Shown one piece after another: positions 15,665-22,790 of a stretch of 49,316 nt of DNA. Both the position numbers and the translations under genes were made by a program. The notes under the pieces are model-generated. The model saw only the letters and a program-made list of their open reading frames with translations. It was not told where the DNA came from and did no database searches. The stretch comes from Oscillospiraceae bacterium. GTDB taxonomy: Bacteria > Bacillota > Clostridia > Oscillospirales > CAG-272. The stretch lies in assembly GCA_015063645.1 (NCBI GenBank), contig SVTS01000011.1, positions 1 to 49,316 on the forward strand, given 5' to 3'. Each line of letters opens with the position of its first letter. The first letter of the stretch is position 1.

Positions 15665-15931
15665 TCACAGAAGGGACTGCAGAGCGGAAAGCAGCAGAAA
15701 TGTAACAAAGAATGACAGATCAATGGGGCTGGAAGCGAAGAATTCAAACCGCTCCAGAATCGCCCGGACGGGCAGAATAAAAGGCTCCGTCACGGCATGC
15801 AGAAACATAGGGATGGGACTGTCCTCATCCACAGGCAGCCAGCTGAAAATGGCGCGTGCGAACATCAGCAGCTGCAGTGCGCCGAGGAACAGGGATACAA
15901 CGCCGGAAAAGACATAAAAAACGGCTCGCAA
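15665..15931 (-). CDS. yggT: YggT/YlmG family membrane protein
   Basis: An 88-residue membrane protein with two hydrophobic segments (FSGVVSLFLGALQLLMFARA and DLSFFVTFLLLSALQSLL) around the conserved FSWLPVDEDSPI and VTEPFILPVRAILER blocks. There is no ATG before the first helix. The start is placed at a TTG (15931), 9 nt after a strong AAAGGAG; a longer reading would add unrelated sequence through hairpin DNA. It fits its place between sepF and ylmH. In Firmicutes YlmG links to septum or membrane organisation. Confidence 0.85.
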   Translation of the reverse strand: MRAVFYVFSGVVSLFLGALQLLMFARAIFSWLPVDEDSPIPMFLHAVTEPFILPVRAILERFEFFASSPIDLSFFVTFLLLSALQSLL

Positions 15932-15971
15932 GGGAACAGGCTCCTTTCGGGTAATGGGTGACAACCACGGC

Positions 15972-16107
15972 GCGGGCAGCACTGCAGTGCTGCCCGCCTC
16001 AGAGTATATTGCAATCGGATCAGACCCGGATTTGGGTATAGAAACAAAAGGCAGCGGGGCTGTCTTTTGTTTCGTTATTCCGCACATACCGCTGTCCCGC
16101 GGGACAG
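15972..16107. repeat. Three consecutive stem-loops in the sepF-yggT gap
   Basis: A 26 bp perfect palindrome, GCGGGCAGCACTG plus its inverse (15972-15997); a GAAACAAAAG-CAGC/GCTG-CTTTTGTTTC stem (16041-16073, one A-C or G-U position); and a CTGTCCCG/CGGGACAG palindrome (16092-16107). They lie within the operon, between the sepF stop and the yggT ribosome site, and no U-tract follows. Confidence 0.7.
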
Positions 16108-16113
16108 GTGCAA

Positions 16114-16620
16114 TCAGAAGTCGCTGAGATCCTCGTTCTCGATGGATGCCATCGGATCGGGCTCGGGCTGACGCTCCTGACGGGCTCTCTTATCCTTCAG
16201 CTGTGCATCGCCGACATCTACGTTGCTGGGAGTGATAACGTATGCGTTTGTAGCGATCTTCTTCAGCGCGCCGTCGATGGAGTAAGCAACACCGGAGAGG
16301 AAGTCGATCAGGCGGCGTGCCGTTTCTTTATTGGTGTTCTCCAGGTTGAGAACAACGGTACGCTTATTCAGCAGGTGATCAGCGATCTGAGCAACGCTCT
16401 CGAAGTTCTGAGGCTTTACAACCTTCAGCTCCAGCGCCGTGCCGGAGAGGCTGATGCCGCCGCCCATAGAAGCGGCGCCCATATTCGCCATCGGATCTAC
16501 GGCATTCTGCTGTGCGTCTGCAGCTTCATTGCCGTCGTCGAATTCATCATAGTACGTATCGTCGTAATCGTTATAGTCTTCCGTACCGGTCGCTTTCTTT
16601 ATTCTGTCCATGAGTCCCAT
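16114..16620 (-). CDS. sepF: Cell division protein SepF
   Basis: A 168-residue FtsZ-interacting, membrane-binding protein that bundles FtsZ filaments. The N-terminal amphipathic membrane helix is MGLMDRIKKATG. A Tyr/Asp-rich linker (EDYNDYDDTYYDEF) follows, and the C-terminal SepF domain has ELKVVKPQNFESVAQIADHL, KRTVVLNLENTNKETARRLIDFLSG split across two strands, and VAYSIDGALKKIATNAYVITP. GGAGG stands 8 nt upstream. The order yggS-sepF-yggT-ylmH-divIVA is the classic Gram-positive arrangement. Confidence 0.96.
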   Translation of the reverse strand: MGLMDRIKKATGTEDYNDYDDTYYDEFDDGNEAADAQQNAVDPMANMGAASMGGGISLSGTALELKVVKPQNFESVAQIADHLLNKRTVVLNLENTNKETARRLIDFLSGVAYSIDGALKKIATNAYVITPSNVDVGDAQLKDKRARQERQPEPDPMASIENEDLSDF

Positions 16621-16660
16621 TTGTTAAACCTCCGCATCCGTGAATACTGTATTTTTATAT

Positions 16661-17422
16661 TTATTTTAATTGGGAACTTTCCTGTGCTGTTTCATTTTTC
16701 GGGGGATAAAGACGGCGTCCGAACAGGGCGCTTCCGACGCGCACCTGGGTGGCACCCTCCTCCACGGCGATCTCAAAACTGTCGCTCATTCCCATAGATA
16801 AAACAGGCTCTATTATATTATGCTTGTTTTTTGACAAAAAGTCAATAAAAATCGCATAAGTTTCTCGAAAATATTTGCGATACTCCTCTTTTTCGGCACA
16901 AATCGGCGCCATTGTCATCAGACCGCGCACTCTGAGGTGGGGATACTGCTGAAACTGCTCCGCCGCGGCGAGGACATTTTCCGGGAGGATTCCGCCTTTA
17001 TTTTCCTCGCGTCCGCTGTTGACTTCCACGAGAATATCGGTAGTAATGCCGAGTGCGGCACTCCGCCGCTCGATCTCAGAGGCGAGGTGATCGGAATCCA
17101 CACTCTCGATCATGGCAACTCTGCCGACAACGCGGCGGACCTTATTGGTCTGCAGATGTCCGATGAAATGCTGGGTACACTGCCCCTCCAGGGCGGGATA
17201 TTTCTCCGTCAGTTCACTCTCCCGGTTCTCACCGATGAGGGTAAGACCGAGGGAATTGACGGCGAAGAGGATCTCCTCCGGGGGAACGGTTTTGGTTGCG
17301 GCGAGGAGATCGACGTGATCTGTGATGCCGACGCCGGGTCTGCGCCGGGCAAGTGCGGCATCAATGCGCGCCCGCACGGCGGCAAAGGAATCGGTGATCC
17401 GGGTAATTTTTTCCTGAGTCAT
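16661..17422 (-). CDS. yggS: YggS-family pyridoxal-phosphate homeostasis protein
   Basis: A 253-residue single-domain PLP protein with an alanine-racemase-like barrel and no known catalysis; it buffers pyridoxal phosphate. LLAATKTVPPEEI (about 43-55) holds the PLP lysine. IGENRESELTEKY, HFIGHLQTNKVRRV, ILVEVNSGREENKGG, GLMTMAP, LSMGMSDSFEIAVEEGATQVR and RVGSALFG are all family blocks, the last binding the phosphate. GAGG lies 10 nt before the ATG. Located between an HlyD-like gene and sepF. Confidence 0.94.
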   Translation of the reverse strand: MTQEKITRITDSFAAVRARIDAALARRRPGVGITDHVDLLAATKTVPPEEILFAVNSLGLTLIGENRESELTEKYPALEGQCTQHFIGHLQTNKVRRVVGRVAMIESVDSDHLASEIERRSAALGITTDILVEVNSGREENKGGILPENVLAAAEQFQQYPHLRVRGLMTMAPICAEKEEYRKYFRETYAIFIDFLSKNKHNIIEPVLSMGMSDSFEIAVEEGATQVRVGSALFGRRLYPPKNETAQESSQLK

Positions 17423-17434
17423 ATAATGTGAACC

Positions 17435-18667
17435 TCACTGGAGGATACGGCCTTCATAGAGACCGCGTCCGTTTGTGATAACGATATCGTTGCGGGAGAG
17501 CCACTGCATCTCCGCAGGGGGATCCGCCTCGGGATCGGGGTCGGCGAGGAACCAGTCCTCCCCTTCCGCCAGAACGGAAACCGCGCGGTAGCGGACGATG
17601 CCGCCGGAAAGAACATAGACGCCGCTGACGCCGTCCACGGCGCGCAGAGCGCTGAGAGGCAGGCGTATGCCGGAATATTCACCGGCGGTCACGGCAATGG
17701 GCTGTGAGCGGGTGAAGACAAAATCCCCGGGAAGCGCCGTGCAGGAGAAGACGAGGAACGTTCCGTCCTCGCTTTCCACCAAGCGGACGAGGGTCATCTG
17801 CAGCGCGGTGCCGCTGTTATAGGGGAAGCTGACAGAATACTTTTTCCCCACCGCAAAGGATGCGGCGGTGGAATCTCGGGTAATGCAGGCGGCGTACCAG
17901 GTATAACCGGGGGCGATTTTCCCGCCGGCGGCGGCTTTGCCCGGTTCCGCTTCTATGAGCCGCAGAAATTCCTCCGGAGTGGCGGAAAGAGCGGCATCGG
18001 CGGTGAAAGCGGATTCATAGCCGTCGCAGTCGGCGTAGTAATAGCCGCTGCGGGACGTGGTGATCTCAGCGCGGCAGGCACCGAGCTGAGCGGTAAGCTG
18101 TTTTTTCTCACTGCGCAGGGCATCGGCAGCGGCGGCAGGATCGCCGGAGGCGCCGATGAGAAGGGTACGCCGGTTCAGTGCGGCTGTGAGGGAGGCCCGC
18201 CGGGCGAGGAGCGAATCCGCATCGCCGGAGGCGCCGGAGCGGGATATCTCCGCCAGAAGGGCATAGATCTCGCTGTCCACCGACGCTGTATCGCGCACGG
18301 AAAGATTCCGCTGCTGCATTTCGCCGATCACGTCCAGCTGGAGATTGATTTCCTCCAGGCGGGCAAGGATATCGGGGGAAGCGGAATCGTAACGGCGGCT
18401 GACGACATCGCCGATGCCGACGCGTTCGCCGTCGGAGACGGCGGGAACGAGGGAACCTCCGCCGGAGGAAGCGAGGGGGATTTCGTCCCGGAAGATATAG
18501 GCATCCGCCGTCAGCCGGAAGGAGACGGTGGAGATGAGGGCAGGTTCGGTATCGACCTTCTGGGTAAGGCCGTAGAAGAGGTGGTAGCCGATATAGAGCA
18601 TTACGCCCAGCGATACAACGGTAGTCAGGAAGTAGACTGCCACCTGTTTGAGGTATTTTTTATCCAT
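17435..18667 (-). CDS. HlyD-like membrane-anchored protein of the division cluster
   Basis: A 410-residue protein with a short cytoplasmic start, one membrane helix at about residues 9-31 (VAVYFLTTVVSLGVMLYIGY) and a long extracytoplasmic part. Residues 45-95 read like a biotinyl-lipoyl half-hairpin of membrane-fusion proteins (FRLTADAYIFRDEIPLA, GERVGIGDVVSRRY), followed by a helical hairpin and a C-terminal beta region. Related genes precede yggS and sepF in other Clostridia, but no export ATPase is nearby, so its job is unknown; a structural role at the septum is conceivable. The ribosome site is weak. First gene of the operon. Confidence 0.8.
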   Translation of the reverse strand: MDKKYLKQVAVYFLTTVVSLGVMLYIGYHLFYGLTQKVDTEPALISTVSFRLTADAYIFRDEIPLASSGGGSLVPAVSDGERVGIGDVVSRRYDSASPDILARLEEINLQLDVIGEMQQRNLSVRDTASVDSEIYALLAEISRSGASGDADSLLARRASLTAALNRRTLLIGASGDPAAAADALRSEKKQLTAQLGACRAEITTSRSGYYYADCDGYESAFTADAALSATPEEFLRLIEAEPGKAAAGGKIAPGYTWYAACITRDSTAASFAVGKKYSVSFPYNSGTALQMTLVRLVESEDGTFLVFSCTALPGDFVFTRSQPIAVTAGEYSGIRLPLSALRAVDGVSGVYVLSGGIVRYRAVSVLAEGEDWFLADPDPEADPPAEMQWLSRNDIVITNGRGLYEGRILQ

Positions 18668-18783
18668 GGTGTGTGTTGTGATTTGGGTGGGAAGAGATTT
18701 TTGTTCAGCGGGATTTTTCGATTGTGGAAACGCGTTCGTTCAGCTTGCCGGGGAGCCAGCCCCCCTCAAGGGGCTACCTCCGG

Positions 18784-18931
18784 TCAAAAACATGGTCGGG
18801 AACCCCCAAAGTTCGCTTCGCTCACTTCGGGGAACCCCGCCGGTCGTCTCGGGTGCTCGCAAAGCTCACCCCCGATACTCCCTGTTTTCTCCCTTTCCAT
18901 CCGCCCTTCATCCGCCACTGGCGGCGGGCGG
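18784..18931. repeat. Repeat family E, copy 1
   Basis: About 145 bp that recur in inverted orientation at 46351-46498. Shared blocks are AAACATGGTCGGGAACCCCC, AAAGTTCGCTTCGCTCACTT, CGGGGAACCCC, GTCGTCTCGGG, CTCACCCCCGATACTCC and a GCCGCC-rich hairpin at the far end. A 42 bp core also occurs at 8376-8417. Confidence 0.8.
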
Positions 18932-19213
18932 CTGGAAAGCCCCGGACCCCTCCCACATTGACCAGGGGTCTGCGGACCCCTGGACCCGGGTTGATCGACG
19001 GGTTCGTAATTGGGGGAGTCAGCTGAAACGCGTTTCAACCGACGCGGCGTGCGCGCCGCGGCTAGATAGCTGAATTTGTTTATTCAGCGGTGGGTTCATT
19101 GTTCGCTATCTGGATTATTACTGCTGTGCCGTTTGCGGTGATTTTTGGATAGCGTTCTGTTATTACAGGGGAGACGCGCACTGCGGTGCGCGATAGGTTT
19201 GCGGTGATGATTG

Positions 19214-19293
19214 CCCGTAGGGGCGCATCACGATGCGCCCGTTTCGTTCGGTTACATCTGTACGACGGGCGATTCGTGAATCGCCCCTACGGG
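19214..19293. repeat. 80 bp inverted-terminal repeat element (C2)
   Basis: Same 12 bp terminal inverted repeats and same interior inverted blocks as 11879-11959. The two copies differ mainly in the central 25 bp. The flanks differ from copy 1 and no target duplication is evident. Confidence 0.85.
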
Positions 19294-19311
19294 ATATCTG
19301 TAATTCTCGCT

Positions 19312-19500
19312 TCAGCGGTGTTAGGACTGCGCTTCGGGTGCGAGTATTCGCACCCAAAGTCTGGCCGGACAATTCCGCGCCGCAAGTATTTGCGGCGCTA
19401 TACGCCAAAATCTGCACAATCTCCACGGCTGCATTTGCATCGGGGTCAAGGGGACAAGTCCCCTTGCGGGTGCAGGGCAGAGCCCTGCAATCGTCTCCCC
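19312..19500. repeat. Repeat family B, copy 1 (GTAT-loop hairpins)
   Basis: Contains GGACTGCGCTTC, hairpin GGGTGCGA-GTAT-TCGCACCC (19336-19355), hairpin GCGCCGCAA-GTAT-TTGCGGCGC (19377-19398), AAAATCTGCAC, CCACGGCTGCATTTGC and AAGGGGACAAGTCCCCTT. Homologous copies lie at 24606-24800 and 46186-46345. It abuts the stop codon of the last M14 gene. Confidence 0.8.
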
Positions 19501-19508
19501 CGTCTCAG

Positions 19509-20534
19509 TCACTCTCTCCAGGCGAGATTGAGCATGCTCTCGAACAGGCAGTAGTGGTGAAGCAGAATCTCCTCCGCCGTAAACTTGTTGTTGGCAAGCA
19601 GACCCTCGTTGGATTCATAGGTAGAGGACACGGCGCCGCAGACGTGGTGGATCGCAGTCGTCAGATTGAAAGACGGCGGCGGATAGCCTGCTTCGCCCTT
19701 CACGGGGTTGACGTGCGTTTTCAGACCGCGGGCGGTCTGGCGTGCGGCGACATCGGAGGCAAGACGGAATACGCCTTCCTTGATGTAGGTGGGCACGTAA
19801 TCGGGCTGCAGCAGCTCGTTTGTGGAGTTGGATCCGCCGTGGAGACCGACCACGCACTCGGGCGCTTCTTCATCCACCAGCTTCAGGAGCGCTTTCGTCT
19901 CCTCTGCCATGGGCGCGAAGAAGTTGTCGTGCATCAGATTGATGCCGTCATCGTTGAAATAGGAGCCCAGGAATCCGGATGCTTCCTTGATCGGGTGGAT
20001 CATCTTGCACTCCGGCCAGCCGCAGAGGGAGCCGTCTTTCCAGTTGCCCTGACCGTGGTGACGCAGGGACTCCGGCGGCTCTTCTACCATGGAATCCGGC
20101 ACACAGCGGGCGCGTCCGTCAATGTTGTACAGCGGCACAATCACCAGACGGGGATTGTTCTTTTTGAACGCTTCGGTGATGGCGGGAATCTCCTCACCGC
20201 GCAGATCCTTGCCGGTCTCCAGAACGGAGATCAGATTGACCAGACCGGCAACGCCTTCCAGCTCCTGACCGTGGGTCGCACCGATGATCATAATGGTGGG
20301 ACGCTTGCCTTCGCGGTCCGCGTAATACTTGGGATCACGCGCGCCGCAGGCGGAGGAAAAGTTGGCAGTACGGCCATAATCCACCTTCTCACCGTAGGTG
20401 ATGTAGCGGATGGTGCGTCCGCCGGCAGAGGTGCCCATAACATGCACCTGACCGAGCTTGGCGGAATCCAGCGCCGCGTCGATATCCTCGATGCGTGTGC
20501 GCCAGAACGGATACGACTTATAAGTATCAATCAT
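19509..20534 (-). CDS. M14-type zinc carboxypeptidase-like protein, paralog a
   Basis: A 341-residue protein of the M14/AstE-AspA zinc hydrolase fold. Zinc ligands are His88 and Glu91 (GATHGQELEG) and His232 (VGLHGG). NIDG at 137-140 corresponds to the NPDG turn, and Glu307 (STYESNEG) is a candidate general base. The block that normally reads DLNRNF is GINLMHDNF (197-205), so the substrate-carboxylate arginine is missing. There is no signal peptide, so the enzyme should be cytoplasmic. The start at 20534 follows GGGAGGAA. It is the third of three tandem paralogs (about two-thirds identical by eye) downstream of a solute-binding lipoprotein. An amidase rather than a classical C-terminal exopeptidase is plausible. 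Confidence 0.82.
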   Translation of the reverse strand: MIDTYKSYPFWRTRIEDIDAALDSAKLGQVHVMGTSAGGRTIRYITYGEKVDYGRTANFSSACGARDPKYYADREGKRPTIMIIGATHGQELEGVAGLVNLISVLETGKDLRGEEIPAITEAFKKNNPRLVIVPLYNIDGRARCVPDSMVEEPPESLRHHGQGNWKDGSLCGWPECKMIHPIKEASGFLGSYFNDDGINLMHDNFFAPMAEETKALLKLVDEEAPECVVGLHGGSNSTNELLQPDYVPTYIKEGVFRLASDVAARQTARGLKTHVNPVKGEAGYPPPSFNLTTAIHHVCGAVSSTYESNEGLLANNKFTAEEILLHHYCLFESMLNLAWRE

Positions 20535-20568
20535 GATAAATTCCTCCCTGTGTTGGGAATAGATGTAT

Positions 20569-21591
20569 TCACAAGCGCCACGCAAGAGCCATAAGACTCT
20601 CGAAGAGGCAGTAGTGATGAAGTAGAATCTCCTCCGCGGTGAACGCGTTCGGGATGCTCATGCCCATGTTGGATTCATAGGTAGAGGATACCGCACCGCA
20701 GACGTGATGGAGTGCCGATGTCAGATTGAAGGAACGCGGCGGAAAGCCGCTCTCTCCGGAGATCGGGTATACATGGGTTTTCAGTCCGCGCCCACTCTGA
20801 CGCCGTGCCACGTCTTCCGCCATCCGGCGCACCGCTTCCTTAATGTACACGGGGACGTAATCCGGCTGAAGCAGTTCGTTTGTGGTGTTCGATCCGCCGT
20901 GCAGACCGATGATGCACTCGGGTGCTTCCTCGTCCGCCAGCTTCAGGAGCGCTCTTGTCTCCTCCGCCATGGGCGAGAAGAAGTTGTCGTGCATCAGATT
21001 GATGCCGTCATCGTTGAAATACGCACCGAGGAAGCTGATATCCCGGATGGGATGGATCTTCTTGACCTCGGGCCATTCGCAGAAGGAGCCGTCCTTCCAG
21101 TTTCCCTGATCGTGATGCCGCACGGATTCGTGGGACTCGCCCAGCATGGAATCCGGTACGCAGCGGACGTGACCGTCAATGTTATAGATGGGTACGATGA
21201 CGATGCGGGGCTTGTTGTCCGCATAGACATCGGTGATGGCGGGCACGGTTTCTCCGCGCAGATCTTTTCCCGTTTCAAGCAGCGAGATCAGATTCATCAG
21301 GGCGGCGACGCCCTCTTTTTCTCCGCCGTGGGTGGAGCCGATCAGCAGGATCGTGGGACGCTTGCCCGTGCGGTCGGCATAGCATTCCGGCTTATGGGCG
21401 CCGCAGGCGGAGGAATAGTTCGCCGTGCGGCTGTAGTCCTCTTTATCGCCGTAGGTGATATAGCGGATCGTTCTGCCGCCGGCGGAGGTGCACAGCGTAT
21501 GCACCTGACCGATCTTTGCAGAATCCAATGCCGCATCCACGTCGCAGAGGCGTGTGCGCCAGAAGGGGTACGTTTTATAGGTATCGAGCAT
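20569..21591 (-). CDS. M14-type zinc carboxypeptidase-like protein, paralog b
   Basis: A 340-residue paralog beginning MLDTYKTYPFWRTRL after an AGGAGG ribosome site; it ends 34 bp before paralog a. The zinc motif is STHGGEKEG (HxxE kept), with NIDG and IIGLHGG later and STYESNMG near the end. As in the other two copies, the DLNRNF arginine block is replaced by GINLMHDNF. There is no signal peptide. Its N-terminal third is almost identical to paralog c at the DNA level, including a run of about 70 identical bases (21363-21430 against 22408-22475), a sign of recent gene conversion. Confidence 0.82.
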   Translation of the reverse strand: MLDTYKTYPFWRTRLCDVDAALDSAKIGQVHTLCTSAGGRTIRYITYGDKEDYSRTANYSSACGAHKPECYADRTGKRPTILLIGSTHGGEKEGVAALMNLISLLETGKDLRGETVPAITDVYADNKPRIVIVPIYNIDGHVRCVPDSMLGESHESVRHHDQGNWKDGSFCEWPEVKKIHPIRDISFLGAYFNDDGINLMHDNFFSPMAEETRALLKLADEEAPECIIGLHGGSNTTNELLQPDYVPVYIKEAVRRMAEDVARRQSGRGLKTHVYPISGESGFPPRSFNLTSALHHVCGAVSSTYESNMGMSIPNAFTAEEILLHHYCLFESLMALAWRL

Positions 21592-21608
21592 GATTACCTC
21601 CTGTGGGA

Positions 21609-22637
21609 TCACTCCCGCCAGGCGAGGTTCAGCATACTCTCGATAAGGCAGTAGTGACTGAGCAGAATTTCTTCTGCCGTGAAAGGATTCGAGCGGTCAG
21701 TCAGTCCCATATTGGATTCAAAGGTAGCGGAGACCGCGCCGCTGATGTGATGGATCGCCGTAGTCAGATTGAAGGACGGCGGCGGATAGTTTCCGTCACT
21801 CTTCACGGGGTACACGCAGGATTTCAGCCCCAGTGCGGTCTGCCGCGCGGCGGCATCCGCGGCAAGGCGGAAAATGCTTTCTTTTATGTACAGGGGGACA
21901 TAGCTCATCTGGAGCAGTTCGCTCAGCGAATTGCCGCCGCCGTGGAGACCGATGACGCATTCGGGCGCCTCTTCATCCACCAGCTTCATGAGCGCTTTCG
22001 TCTCTTCCGCCATGGGCGAGAAGAAGTTATCGTGCATCAGATTGATGCCGTCGTCGTTGAAATAGGAGCCGAGGTGTCCGGCAGCCTCTTTGATGGGGTG
22101 GGTCATTTTGACCTCGGGCCAGGTACAGAGCGTACCGTCTTTCCAGGTGCCCTGTCCGCTGTAGCGCACGTCATCCACCCTGTCGCCGATCAGGGAATCG
22201 GGGACACAGCGGGCGCGTCCGTCCACGTTGTAGACGGGGATCAGAATCAGGCGGGGATTATGCTTCGCGTACGCTTCGGTAATCTCCGGCACGGATTCTC
22301 CGCGCAGATCCTTCCCTGTTTCAAGCAGGGAAATCAGATTTACGATAGCGACAATGCCCTCGGTCTCCTGACCGTGGGTGCCGCCGATAAGCATGATCGT
22401 GGGACGTTTGCCCGTGCGGTCGGCATAGCATTCCGGCTTATGGGCGCCGCAGGCGGAGGAATAGTTCGCCGTGCGGTTGTAATCCACCTTCTCACCGTAG
22501 GTGATATAGCGGATCGTTCTGCCGCCGGCAGAGGTGCACAGAGTGTGCACCTCGCCGATAACAGCAGAATCCATGGCGGCATCCGCGTCGGAAAGACGGG
22601 AGCGCCAGAACGGATACTTGTCTGCGGTATTCAGCAT
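21609..22637 (-). CDS. M14-type zinc carboxypeptidase-like protein, paralog c
   Basis: A 342-residue paralog. The start at 22637 (MLNTADKYPFWRSRL) was chosen by alignment with its two siblings; an ATG five codons earlier is possible, since the ribosome site (GAGAG) is weak. Zinc motif GGTHGQETEG, NVDG turn, VIGLHGG and SATFESNMG are present, and the NR of the usual DLNRNF is again absent. It ends 17 bp before paralog b. The G-rich repeat D2 lies between it and the solute-binding protein upstream. The C-terminus is closer to paralog a, while the N-terminus is closer to b, so the trio is mosaic. Confidence 0.82.
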   Translation of the reverse strand: MLNTADKYPFWRSRLSDADAAMDSAVIGEVHTLCTSAGGRTIRYITYGEKVDYNRTANYSSACGAHKPECYADRTGKRPTIMLIGGTHGQETEGIVAIVNLISLLETGKDLRGESVPEITEAYAKHNPRLILIPVYNVDGRARCVPDSLIGDRVDDVRYSGQGTWKDGTLCTWPEVKMTHPIKEAAGHLGSYFNDDGINLMHDNFFSPMAEETKALMKLVDEEAPECVIGLHGGGNSLSELLQMSYVPLYIKESIFRLAADAAARQTALGLKSCVYPVKSDGNYPPPSFNLTTAIHHISGAVSATFESNMGLTDRSNPFTAEEILLSHYCLIESMLNLAWRE

Positions 22638-22664
22638 AAATTTCACTCTCATTAATCGGGGGGT

Positions 22665-22731
22665 GTCGGGGGCAGAGCCCCCGACCACAACCAAATTTAA
22701 CGGGGAGGTCAAGGGGGGCAGAGCCCCCCTT
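22665..22731. repeat. G-rich paired hairpins (D2)
   Basis: GTCGGGGGC-AGA-GCCCCCGAC (22665-22685) and AAGGGGGGC-AGA-GCCCCCCTT (22711-22731), followed by AACGTACGG as in the other D copies. They lie between the binding-protein stop and M14 paralog c and could attenuate transcription between them. Confidence 0.75.
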
Positions 22732-22790
22732 GGGCAAACGTACGGTTACGCTGCTGCATAACGGCTGCAGCCATCTGCCGGATCGGCAGA

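Larger units (their letters stand above)
18668..19508. other. Repeat-rich intergenic region without genes
   Basis: This 841 bp gap contains repeat E1 (18784-18931), a palindrome TGAAACGCGTTTCA (19024-19037), a GCGGCG-TGCG-CGCCGC hairpin just after it, element C2 and repeat B1. Open frames seen across it have no ribosome sites and no domain-like sequence. It separates the division operon from the M14 cluster. Confidence 0.65.

Noticed and set aside
15932..16087. Longer N-terminus for the YggT protein
   Set aside because: It would translate through the 26 bp palindrome and a second stem, lacks a ribosome site, and adds residues unlike the family. The TTG with a strong ribosome site is preferred.
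19024..19037. TGAAACGCGTTTCA as a CcpA cre or LacI-type operator
   Set aside because: The central CG required for this operator class is inverted to GC, and no gene start is close enough. Kept only as a palindrome.
18668..19508. A transposase gene carrying the family B, C or E repeats
   Set aside because: No DDE, HUH or tyrosine-transposase motif was found in any frame here or elsewhere in the window, so the repeats are non-autonomous at most.
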